Source of the DNA: Guillardia theta CCMP2712
Lineage: Eukaryota; Cryptophyceae; Pyrenomonadales; Geminigeraceae
Reading direction: 5' to 3'
Length of the DNA: 64,000 nucleotides
Assembly (NCBI RefSeq): GCF_000315625.1
Contig: NW_005434664.1
Location: 295,765-359,764, forward strand
A program made the position numbers and the translations under genes. Under the pieces are notes generated by a model. That model saw only the letters and a list, made by a program, of their open reading frames with translations, did no database searches and was not told where the DNA came from. Below, one piece after another: positions 10,906 to 21,595 of this stretch; position 1 is the first letter of the stretch; every line of letters starts with the position of its first letter.

Positions 10906-11421
10906 ATGGCTATAGAAGCCGAGGAGGTGTCACATAGGCGCTGTATGATGGCACGCGGAGCTCAAGCCTTTCGTTCTCTGCGCATCCATCAAGACAAGAA
11001 ATGTAAGGGCTTGACACGGGACAGAGCATTCTCCGCCACATTCACATGCATCAGTATGACTGACAGAGATATGAGTAGAAATCTTTTGTTGCCGTTTCAA
11101 GCCCGGTCATCGTGGCCGGCTGCAAGCCACTACCCACATATGCGATCCATCGATACAAAAGGAAACTTTGTGGCAGGAGGAGGATACAGCAAATTTGGGA
11201 GGACAGCACAGGTACCACTCGGCCTATCGATAGGACGAGAAGGAAACTTCATAGCAGCCCCCAAGGTTCCATCACGAACGAGGAGGAGAAGCTGGGGCAG
11301 CGACTTGCGCGAGATGCAAGATGTTTTCAAAGACATCAGAATTGTGCGCGGCAACATGTGCGGAGACGGGAGGTTTGTTTCGGAGTGGAGTGCCTTGTCA
11401 GGGGTGTACTTCCTAGAATAG
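10906..11421 (+). CDS. Hypothetical protein containing SID-G repeat copy D
   Basis: An uninterrupted 171-codon frame. The middle carries MRSIDTKGNFVAGGGYSKF followed 27 residues later by LSIGREGNFIAA, the most protein-like and most divergent version of the SID-G unit in this region. No signal peptide or membrane segment is visible. Divergence from copies A/C at DNA level with retention of the motif argues for past or present coding, but the opposite strand is also open here. It may be one exon of a larger gene or a decayed relic. Function unknown. Confidence 0.35.
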   Translation: MAIEAEEVSHRRCMMARGAQAFRSLRIHQDKKCKGLTRDRAFSATFTCISMTDRDMSRNLLLPFQARSSWPAASHYPHMRSIDTKGNFVAGGGYSKFGRTAQVPLGLSIGREGNFIAAPKVPSRTRRRSWGSDLREMQDVFKDIRIVRGNMCGDGRFVSEWSALSGVYFLE

Positions 11422-11564
11422 GTGGGGCAAGTTATTTGTTGGTTGTAAATTTTGAGTCATGAATGAAATTTATTCGGCAATGTCTATAGAAGAAGATACT
11501 GCCATTGCATTGTATGATATTCGTCATCAAGTTAGAGTAGAGAGAAATTTGCAGTGCTCATTTC

Positions 11565-11636
11565 AACCCAGTGCAGTATGATCGATGATTCAACTATTTA
11601 ACCCAGTGCTCTATGATCGAATGATTGAACTATCTC
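11565..11636. repeat. Imperfect tandem duplication, about 36 bp unit
   Basis: Two adjacent copies starting AACCCAGTGC and ending ATTCAACTAT / ATTGAACTAT. The flanking DNA 11425-12200 holds no gene that I can support. Confidence 0.7.
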
Positions 11637-12224
11637 TCCAACGATTGTGAATTTGAATGTCTCATAGAATGGATGTTTGTGGATTGGTCCTGTACTTTGC
11701 TTTGCAGAAGCAAATCGACCTTGCAAATTCTATATTCTCTCGGATCTTTCTCAAGTGGGATTCACACGTCATCTCCCATGCGCCCTGGCTTCTTGTCGTT
11801 TCTTGCCATGCCGCTTTGAAACAAGTAGACCACAATTTTCTTCATTGCAAAGAGAAATTGTGTTTTGTAATAAGGGTGAACTGCATCTCATCATCCAATG
11901 TTATGAAGCAGTCAAATACTGACAGCTTCAAACTTGTGGTCTGCCCCAAGCAACGAGGAAACTGAACGAGTCTCTTAGCGTCGACTGTCGTGTGCTTGCA
12001 GCTTCCTTGCAATCGATGCCCATAGCCATCACCATGTCTCGAAGGTACATCGTTCGAGACGGGCCGAGAAATAGAGCAGTTTGGACATTTGCTTTCCCCT
12101 TCATCGTCAAAAGCAAAGAGCTCGAAGAAGCATCATACCGTACATTGTTTTATTTTCCCGAGCTTTCATCCTAGCTCCTCTCTCTATCTCCTTCTGTCAA
12201 TCTCCCGCCAGATCTATTCTCAGC

Positions 12225-12385
12225 CATCGCCCTCCCTCGCAGCTTCTCAAGCTCCCTTGCTGGTCGATGGATGGTGAGCTCGGGCTCTGCTTAGACAGCA
12301 CCAGCCATGGGTATCCTCCGCCTTGTAGTATCCGTCCTTGCAGATCGATCGAGGGCCTTGCACATGAGGTGATGTTTGTGGATGA
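12225..12385 (-). repeat. SID-G repeat, copy E
   Basis: The minus strand reads CARPSIDLQGRILQGGGYPW and, 27 residues after the first SID, SIDQQGSLRSCEGGRW. It is very similar to copy B but inverted, and has two full units. Confidence 0.6.
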
Positions 12386-12846
12386 GCACGGATGAACGTC
12401 TGCATGCGACGAGTTTTGCAATCCAGCAGAAGCGAAGTATGATCTATCCGAACGTGACGCCTCGTTGCCTTCGCAGCTAGCGTGAACACCAGGGTGACGA
12501 GATTCTGAGCAGTGGCAGACCTGAGTCATTGAGCTGCACATATGTGATGCAAGGATGAAGGAGTCTATCGGGCTCCGATCAGCCTGCAGCGCCTCCCCTG
12601 CTGCCCCCTACCTCATTGCGCGCACAAAGCAGGTGGCGATGTCTAATCATGTCTGTGGTCAAAAGTTCAGATGCTGAGGGTGGGGTGGTTGGTTTGTAGC
12701 TACAGTGTGGGGTATATTAGGTACATTTGAAGGCTATGTACACGGGTAGTGAACTCCTCTGCCGTTCATTGTGCGCTAAATGTGGGGTGGGGCTGAAGGG
12801 GGTTATGTCAGCAAGCAAAACACACCTCGTAGTTATTGTGATCCAC

Positions 12847-12971
12847 TTTTACTCAAAGTTAAGTTAAAGATCAGTACGAGGACAATGACGAGAAGAGAAA
12901 AGACAGCAAGAACCAAACCTAATCCAGCCAACTGCTGTCCCCCAAACTTAACTGATACCTTCACTCAACCT
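12847..12971 (-). repeat. Dispersed repeat family, copy 1
   Basis: The minus strand reads from a GTGAAGGTATCAGTTAAGTT end, through a central stretch GTTCTTGCTGTCTTTTCTCT, to GTCCTCGTACTGATCTTTAA and an ACTTTGAGTAAA terminus. The same ordered blocks recur at 45526-45720 and 58595-58775. Probably a non-autonomous interspersed element; no coding capacity or target-site duplication is evident. Confidence 0.75.
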
Positions 12972-13306
12972 GAGTAAGGTCGCTCTTCACAGACAGGCTC
13001 TAATAATCATCGTGTAATAACATCGTAGATAGAATATCATGTACATGTCAAGCGGCATCATTGTGAAGACTCTGCTGTCTTGCTAGACAAAAGTCCCTTC
13101 CTCCAGGCGAAGTCGCCTCATGGCCTCCTCCTTTACCTTACTATTCCCAGTAGCCTTTGCTTCCCCGCCGCTCCGAGCAGCAGCCGGGCTGCCTGCAATG
13201 TCGACCCATCAGCTGGATGAAACTTTGAGGAGGAGGTCAAAGACCGTGAAGCAACTCAGCCCTTGTATCGGTGAAGCTGAGACCGAGCTGAAGGGAGCAG
13301 CATGCG

Positions 13307-16300
13307 TCACCCGAAGGACCGGAACGTGCGGAGACAGCGGGAGGAAGAGGAGGAGTCACCTCGGACAAGGCGGGTGCGGGCAGGTGAATTGTGTCGAGCT
13401 GGCTCTTTCATGCTGAACGACCCAGCGGTGAGACATCAGCGTCGAGCAGTAGCTACCGTCTCACCACTCGTGCATGCAGGCGAGGATGGCGGCATGGCTC
13501 TGCTTGAACTTGTGCTCGCGTTCCAGTCGCCCCCTCTCAGCCTCCATCAGGCCGGTGGCCTAGCAAGAGACAATGAGGTCTGAGTGAAGCTTTGCTCCTC
13601 GACTTGCCTGCTTCTGTAGGCATGCCAACTCCTTGTTCGCTTCCTCAAGCTTCTGCTCGGTAAGTCTGACAAAGCATGAGTGCATGGAGGGCGATAGGAA
13701 GAACTCGGTACTTGTAGAGCTCCTCCTCCTCTCTCAGCTGATTCTCCTTAGCCTGAGAAGAGTCAGCACAAGCAAACATGCTGTTGGCAAGGAAAGTACC
13801 TTCCGTTGTGCTTCCAGCTCTCTCCGAGCTACCTTGAGCTGCTCCACTCTCTCGCTCTCTCGCTTCTTCTCTCTGCATGGAGGACTGAGTTTGCTAGACG
13901 TGGGCAAGGCTGTGACCTGAACAGCTCCGCGTCCAACGCTCTCTCCCTCTCTAGTGCTCTGCCAAAGTAGAATCTGGTCAAGGAGGGGAGGGAGCAGGGA
14001 GACGAGAAGGATACGGGGACAAGGCAAAGGTGATATGCAACTGGAGGGGACGGATAGAGATTGAAAGAGAGGGAAATGGAGAATGAAAGAGGACGAGGAC
14101 GAGGACGAGGGCGAGGATGAGGGCGAGGACGAAGTGATCACTTCAGCTTGTCCATCTCCGTCTCTTTTAACTTCTGCTGAGCCTGCAAGATTTTCTGCCG
14201 TCACTCTCTGCCTTCAAGAGCATGTCGACCTCACATCTTCTCTTGCCCCCCGCGCCAGGGAAAGCTCGGCTTCTACTTTCGAGAGCTGGGCAACGTGATA
14301 GTGAGGAGGAGAAGAGGAAGGGGGTGGTAAGAAGAGCAGAACCTGATCTCCTATCACTTGCATCCTCTCTTTCAGCGCCTGCAAGACGGTCAGAGGAGAG
14401 ACACAGCGATGCAATATAGGGGCAACCTGAGCCAGCTCGTCTTCTGTCTCAAGAAGTTTCTGGAGTTTCAAGATTGTCAGCACGAACAGGCAGACAGGCA
14501 GGCTGGCAGGCTGAAGGGCTGGCAAGCGAGCGAACATAACACAAGAGATTCGAGTCCTCTTCAGCGGCAGCTCAGACTGGTTGCTTACTTGCACTCTGGC
14601 ATTCTCAGACTCCAGATGCGCGAGTGTGTCTTCAAGTTGCCTGCCCCATTTCAACTTAATATCAGAAACATCGGAGCCACTGCTCGACCTCTCCCTCTGG
14701 ACGGCCTCTTGCTGCGTCATCAACGCGTAAGGAAGCAGCCACAACAACGAGCAAGGCTGAGGAACCTTCAGCACGTCAGCCTCCTTTCCGATCCGCTCCA
14801 TCTGTAGCAGCAGCTCCTGCTCCCTCTGGATGCCGAGGCGTCAGCAGCGACCGGAACGGGGGAAGCAGACAGTGACGATGGGGACTCACAGCCTTGTACT
14901 GCAACTCGTCGGCCTCGTGGGCCCTGCCGACGGTCTCAGCACAGGAGGAGGCAACAGGAAAGCGTCACTTCTGCTCCTTGTGGAGCTTCTCCTCCCAGGC
15001 CTTCTGCTCTGCTCTGATCCTCTGCCATCCAGCATCAGCTGTGCTGCCGCCCAGCTGGGCCTGCGGCACCTCCTTGAGAGTCTCGAGATGTTGTTGCCGG
15101 CCCTCGCTTTCCCCCTCCAACTCGCTCAGCTGCCTCTGGAGCTGCTCTAGCGCGTAAAAGAAACTATCAAGAGCTCCCTTGTGGCCGTCACCTCAGTGTT
15201 CTTGTCTCGCAGCTCATGCAGGACTTGCTCGCTGTCTTGGTATGACTGCTCCGCCTGCCGCAAGACGCTCGGAGGACATCAGGGAGGGGCAAGGCTCGGA
15301 CCTCAGCGACAGATTGCATCAGCTGCTCGTTTTCAGCCTGCACACTCGAGTCAGAGCAGAGCTCAGGGGCTCGACTGCCTTGCCTCCAGGTTCCGAAGCT
15401 GCTCCTCCGCCACTTGCTTCCTCGTCATGACTGCCAGGGAAACTGAGTGACACGGCCTCGCCCTCTGGTGCTGAGCGACCTTCTTGGTTCTTCGCCTGCA
15501 GCTCCCGCTCGGACTTCTACCATGGCCATCGAACGTCAACAGACGGCACAGGGGGCAGGAGCTGGAAAGCACCTCCTCCTGCTTCAGCTCTTCCTCCAGC
15601 TGCTGTCTCCGCATCTACCGGTCAGGAAGTCAGACACGAAGGAGGGGAGGGGGGGGGTTGTATGACCTCGAGGCTTCTGATGCTGAGCTCCTCCTCCTCC
15701 TTCGACTTCTGGTGATCCTCAAGTCTCTGAGAAGGAGAGGGTTGAGAAGACCTGAGACCAACACAGAGGAGGAGAGAACGGAAGCAACAGGAGCAGGGCA
15801 GGGCAGGGCAGGGGCAGAGGCAAAAGAGTGTCAGGACCTGCTCGATGAGACGAAGAAGCTCTGCCTCCTCTGCCTCAGCAGCAGATCGTTCTAACTGTGT
15901 CCTCCCGCATCAGCGGGAACCAGAAGCAAGGAGGCGGGGGGGCGGGGGCGTACCACGAGGGCTTGCAAGCGAATTTCAAGCTCGCCTTTCTGACCTTGTG
16001 TCCTCTGGGATCAACATCAGCCAATTCGACCTCTCCTCCTCCATGTCAAGGTCGCCATGAGCTGAAGAAGCGACTTCTACACCATCGAGGTACATGGGGG
16101 TATATGCTGTCGTCCTCACCTGGAGCGACTCTTCTGCCGACCTCAGCTTGTCTTGCGCCTGGCTCAGGAGCATCTCCAATCTCTTGGCTTCCTGTGGACC
16201 TGCGTCAACATCGACAGCGTCCCTCGCTGTTATCTCACTTCTTCGTCCTGCTGCTGCTGCACTTGTTCCTGGCATGAACCTCAGTCACGATGCTCGAGCC

Positions 16301-18417
16301 GAGGGTTCACACACCCTCCTCAACTTGATCTCCAACTGCTTCCTCTCCTCCTCCTCCTCTGACAGAGAGTTCTGCAAAAACCTCTTCAGCACCGCCCCCA
16401 TCATTCACAGTAGACAAAGCTGCATCCGGCCCACGAGCCCTTCGCTGAAAAGGAGGAGCCAAACTGACCGTGAGGATTCTGAGTTGCTCTTCTGCACTCG
16501 CCACCAACGACCTCATCCGCTGGTGTCAAACGAGTGTCAGCAACCATAACGGGACGAGGCAGCATGTCACTTTGACTTCTTCTCCCTCTTTGTTGGCCTG
16601 ACAATACAGTCAAAATCCCAACTCCTTCTCCTCTTACCAGCTCGCTCCCACCAGACTCTCAGTGGCCTGAAGCTTCTGGCGTAGCCCGGACAGCTCTTGC
16701 TCCGCTTGCACCTGCCGAGCGCCTCACTCCTCCTCGCAGTCGTCGGCAGCAAGGAGCTTCAGCACAGAGCATGCAAGCTCACAAGCGAGGATCTTAGCTG
16801 CTCTGCATCTTTCTGGATTTGTGCTTTCGCCTGCAGGCAGGTCAAACTCGAGAACTGGCGGAGGGTCCGCAGCAGCTACCTGCAGCTGGTTGAAGAACTC
16901 CTGGTTGGCCCTCATCAGGGAGATCTGCTGATCGTCAGCTACGAGCAGTAGATCCCAGCACCCAGCTAGCACCCAGCACCTCGTAGAAGGCGACCTGACC
17001 CTCACCGTCCTCTCGCCGGAACCCCAACTTGACAAACGTACCAACCTGCACGCCCGTCAGCCTCGACCGCTGCAGCGCCAGCCGGGTCAGCAAGAGCTAC
17101 CTCTCCTATGATGAGCGAGCGCAGGAGGTGAATCGCCGAGCCTGGAACCCGCTGCTCATTCACGCTCTTGTGATTCAAATCAGACTTCGACGTACAGGGC
17201 AGCAAGTAGCCCTACCACGAGGAAGTCTCCGATCTTTACTGTCCCTTCTCGGTCCGCTGAGCTTCCCTGCCGTTCATGGTCACCTTACACGTTTCGCCTC
17301 TCACTCTCCGCGGGAGCCATATGGGAAGCCACACTCCCGGTTTGAAGGAACGGGGCTGAAAGAACAACTAACACTTCAATACCGGGATGATCGACTTGAC
17401 AAAGATCTTGTCCAAGTCTGCCACAAGGTCCTCAGTGCTTCATCTCAACACACGGCAGTTCGAACCCTCCGGCGTTTGCTGGAAGTAGATACCAACTCCA
17501 GCTTGACTTGGATCAGATTCAGAAACCTAATCGTCCCATTAGTCTATATTGCACTCAGTTTGTTCCCCTTACCCCTGTCATCGTTGTGGTGGCAGCAGTC
17601 TGACGGAAGAGCTACGATCTCTGTGAGAAGATTCTACGAGGGACTGAGACGTTGCCTGTGGCGAAGAGGACCTATGCCCTCGAGATGGTGAGAAATTTGA
17701 GTTGTACGCTACAGGCGATGATTGCTGGCACAAATCGTCAAGGAAGTCAACGGACACGCTGGCATGATTGAAGGGTCGTATCAAGACCCTGAGCAGGTTC
17801 CAATTCCGACAAGTTCGCGACATTTCACGGACAGCAGCGTTTCCTTCACACGTCCAAGAGCAGGGAAAGGAAAGTGCAGGTACCTGCATCGCCTTTGTTG
17901 GGGAGGGAGACATGTTGGGGGACATGGGTGACGGAGAAGCCATCATCCTCGTAGCTGGAGACCGATACTGCTCAAACAGTGTCAGATGCAGTGAGCTCAG
18001 AAATAAGGGGAGGAGAGCAAGCATGCGCTGTGAAAAATGGGCGAGGGTCCTCCTACTGACTGATCCGTTCTCTCCTGTAAGCTGAGATGGACTTGCCTGG
18101 ACAAATCCTTGCGATGCAGCAGGGATGCTCGAAGACATCGGAACGTGCGCAGTGGTCAGAAGAGGAGGGCCTTGTTGCTGCATCGAAGTCAGGAGGAAGA
18201 TTGATCTGAGCATGTGCATGGGTGGAGAGCAGACGACAGGGACGTAGGTAACAGAACATGGCAACACTGACGGGCAGACGTAAGAGAAGAGGAGACGAGA
18301 TAGGAGATGATCGGAAGATGACTGAGAGCAAGTGAAGAAGGAGGAAGGGCATGTCAATCCGCCGGCATGATCCCTGGCTTGCTCCGCGCGGGTACGACAT
18401 AGCCTACCGACCTGCAT
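13307..18417 (-). CDS. Large coiled-coil protein with Ser/Pro-rich N-terminus, many short exons
   Basis: Minus-strand gene assembled from many exons. The N-terminal exons encode a Ser/Pro-rich segment (MSSSIPAASQGFVQASPSQL at about 18140, then SPATRMMASPSPMSPNMSPS at about 17930) and NHASVSVDFLDDLCQQSSP. Then come GTFVKLGFRREDGEGQVAF (about 17020) and a long series of heptad-rich exons: ISLMRANQEFFNQLQ (16900), AKRLEMLLSQAQDKLRSAEE (16150), MTRKQVAEEQLRNLEARQ (15400), LQRQLSELEGESEGRQQHLE (15100), EQKLEEANKELACLQKQ (13650) and MEAERGRLEREHKFKQSHAA (13500). A plausible stop is at 13307. Long coiled-coil composition suggests a cytoskeletal, basal-body or tethering role. No specific family is recognised; start and stop are approximate. 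Confidence 0.5.
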
Positions 18418-18479
18418 GGGCTCTTATCGGGAAGTCCCTTGAAAGGGAGGGGTACTATTTCTCAAGTAAGAATGAGGGG

Positions 18480-18610
18480 TAGTGGAACTTAAGTTTGGTT
18501 GAGCCCGTAAGTTGCGTAAGGCCGCGGCTGCTGCCGGCCCGGACGCCCGGAGCCCGGCCCGGCCCAGGCCGGGCCGGCCGACTCAGTGAGTGACTACGCA
18601 ACTTTACTAG
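18480..18610. repeat. GC-rich block flanked by inverted repeat
   Basis: A GGCC/CCGG-rich core is bracketed by AAGTTGCGTA (about 18510) and its reverse complement TACGCAACTT (about 18596), so the GC-rich core could be the loop of a foldback structure. Confidence 0.6.
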
Positions 18611-18644
18611 TTGAACTTCCGAAGGCGACTGTGAGTCAGGGTGG

Positions 18645-18688
18645 TTGATTGTCCTCGTACTGATTTTTAACTTAACTTTGAGTAAAGA
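18645..18688 (+). repeat. Dispersed repeat family, partial copy
   Basis: Only the terminal block is present: TGATTGTCCTCGTACTGATT, then TTTAACTTAACTTTGAGTAAAG. It sits just after the GC-rich foldback. Confidence 0.7.
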
Positions 18689-18837
18689 ACACAACCTGCA
18701 GCTTTAGAATGCGGCTAGTCGACATAGGGGAAGGGGAGGGGATAGAGTGAGGAGGAGAGGAGGAGGAAGAGGGGGGAGGGAGGCGTCGAGCTGCTTCCTT
18801 ACCCAAAGATGCTCTTCACAGCTCTCATGCTGCAGCC

Positions 18838-20604
18838 TTGCTCATGGTAGACAGGGTTGAAAGCGCTGCCGGGAACCGCGGGGACCAGCAGGTGCAGATG
18901 CGAAGACAAGGACAAGTGACACTTCTCCTCCTCCACATCCTCCTCCTGTCATGGCCCGAGACCAGCTTCACGACATGCGGGAACGCGAGGCAGGTGGTGG
19001 CAGAGGACAAGGACGCCCTGAGGAGGCTTCAGAGAGTGACCATGGTGCTGAGAGACGCGCATGGGAGCATGAGGAGCATCCTCCCCGCCTCGTTCCTCAA
19101 CGAGGTGGCAGACAGGAGCCACGACATGCCTCCATGGATGAACGTAAGTGATCGGCCGGAGCAGGGGGTCGATCGGGGGGCCGCCAACTGCAGCTCGAGG
19201 AGCCTCCTGGTGAAGGAGTTCCGGGCGAGTGACTTTGTGGGAGGAGTCAGCATGCAGGACCAGGGCCCGTCGAGGAGGTATCAGCTCAAGACGCTGCTTG
19301 CCCTCGTCAAGGCACAGATCCCTCCCCTGGCTGTCGACGACTCCACCAGATCTCTGCAGTACGGGGCAGGAGCAAGAGACTCGCTGGCAAACGTCCAAGA
19401 TCCAGGGAGAGCATGCTCCCGTCCCTTTTGGATCCCACACCTCGTTGACGTCCCGATGCGCACAGTGTTCCAGAGGCTGGTGAGACATTGTTGTTGCTTC
19501 TCTTCCACAGCAGTGAGACAGGAGCTGTAGAGAACTTGTGCCTCGGCGAAGCCCGAGCTCGAGCAGCAGATCGAGGAGGCCAACAACAAGATTGCCGGCA
19601 TGACGGAGGAGGATCGCCACAGTGCTCGAGCGTTGGCGAAACGTCTGTGCTGTCTGTACCTTGACCTTGCAGGCGTGTAGAAGGCAGCTTCTCTGATGCT
19701 CCCGCTCATGCCCTCCTGCAGGAATCTGTGAGCTCGTGGGATCCTGGAAGGTTCATGTCGTCCGAGGGGAAGGGGTGGCGCAGCAGTCCTGGGCAAGAGA
19801 GGCTCAGTTCTGCTATCAGGCTGCAGCGAAGATCGCAGAGGAATACAGGTGGAGAGGAGTGTGTAGAGGAATGAAGAGGAGGATGTGAGTGTTGGTTCAA
19901 GGCGGTGGTTGCGAAGGAGAGCAGTAATGAAGAATATGGTAGTCATTAAGATTCTATACTGTAGGAAGGAGAAGAGCAAGGATGGGAAGATGGGAAGATG
20001 GGAAGATGGGAGGATGACAGAGGAGCCTATGAGAATGAGGGAGAAAGTGTGGATGTAGGGGATTGTTGTGCCCACGTTGGCGTTACAAGTGGAGGTGAAG
20101 ATTTTCCTATCTGACCAGTTCGCTGCCCAGGTTCTCCGACCTGTACAAACTTTCCACCTGCCTCAAGTCTCAGCTTGCCTGCTTCATCGCAGCTCAGGTA
20201 CCCCCGAGAGCCTCCGCTGCTGGAGTTGTGAGAGCCCTGCAGTTCGGGGGAGAGGGGCCGGGATGGCTGTCGGGCCCAACGGAGCTCAAACTCGAGCATG
20301 TAAGAAGGCTGCGATGAGATATCAGTGCAGCAGCAAGGTAACTTGACCAACAGGATCTGAACGAAGTGAAGAGTTCAACGGGTTCGGGCCTCCAGCCTCT
20401 CAGTGACGGGAGCTGCGACCGGAAGGACCAGTCCCCTCCAAAGTTACTGTGTTACGACCGTTTGACGGTCACGGGAAAGACGCTGACCAAGAGTGCGAGA
20501 GCGGAACCGACGGCAAGCCCGAGGTCAGGGCTGCCTTGCTGTGCGAAGGGAATCTGAACGTGTGCGGAGGGAAAGAGTCTCAAGAGCAAGACGACGATCT
20601 GTGA
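18838..20604 (+). CDS. Unknown protein with probable signal peptide, multi-exon
   Basis: A start inside this span (about 18898, MRRQGQVTLLLLHILLLSW) gives a hydrophobic leader typical of secretory entry. Following exons read EDKDALRRLQRVTMVLRDAH, RRYQLKTLLALVKAQIPPLA, KPELEQQIEEANNKIAGMTE (about 19560), ICELVGSWKVHVVRGEGVAQ (about 19725) and FSDLYKLSTCLKSQLACFIA (about 20140). The C-terminal exon is ambiguous: two frames look protein-like, and the acidic one, ending SQEQDDDL, stops at 20602-20604. No domain family is recognised. The helical, charged composition gives little clue. The kinase gene starts within about 110 bp on the same strand. Confidence 0.45.
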
Positions 20605-20711
20605 AGGGCGGGAACGAGACGTCGTTGGAGCAGTCGGGGTGCAGGGAGATCTCCCCGACGACTTTCGTCCGACATGTCTTTTCGGTGTATCAGGAGCATC
20701 AAACGAGTGAG

Positions 20712-21128
20712 ATGTACAGCAAGAGAGCGGACAGGCTGGACCTGGACGAGAAGGAGGAGGAGGAGGAGGAGGAGGGGGAGGAGGAGGAGGCCGAAGATGA
20801 GTTTCATGGGTATGAACTGAAGGAGGCCATCGGGGCAGGAGCGTACGGAGAGGTCTGGCTTGCTACACATGAGGAATGGGAGGGAGAGAAGGGGGAAGAA
20901 GGGGAGGAGGATGGAGGAGGGGAGGAATTTCCCCATGCAGATCAGTTCGTGCTGAAGAGATTGTACGTTGAGAAAGGGCAGGTGAGAGAGGAGCTGGGGT
21001 CGAAGTTGTGATATGACGACTGGCTACTGCTGCAGGAGATACGACTGAGCGGGATGAGGGAGGTAGGCAAGAGGGAGGAGATAATGGTTGGATGAAAACG
21101 TTGATGACAATGACAATGATCATGTTGA

Positions 21129-21173
<45 letters not shown>

Positions 21174-21553
21174 CGGAAGAGGGATAGCGAGGAGAGCAAG
21201 GGGAGGGGAGGGCTAGAGGAGGGAGACGAGTAGGAGAGAAAGAAACGATGAGCTCAAACTTCCTCAGGTGCATTTTGGACTTCAATTGGCCGGGATACCG
21301 CACGTCTGCAGATTCATCGAGTCCTTCGAAGAGCATGCAAACGAAAATGTGACGGAGCTTTGGTTGGTGAGTGACGATGAGAGATAAGATGAGTGTGGAT
21401 GTGGCTGAGGTGGTAGAGGAGGTGATGGGTATGATGCGGGGGGAGGGGGCGGACGAAGACCAGCGAGCAGGAGTGGACAAGGAGCAGGAGTGGACAAGGA
21501 GCAGGAGCAGAGAAGAGGAGCAGGAGCAGAGAGGAGGAGCAGGAGCATAGAGG

Positions 21554-21595
<42 letters not shown>

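Noticed and set aside
14200-17700. Plus-strand open frames as real genes
   Set aside because: The minus strand gives consistent heptad-rich exons with GT-AG borders; the plus-strand frames are their complements (Leu/Ser-rich).
19281-20075. 264-codon minus-strand frame
   Set aside because: It opposes plus-strand exons with better helical protein character and splice sites; its own sequence shows no domain.
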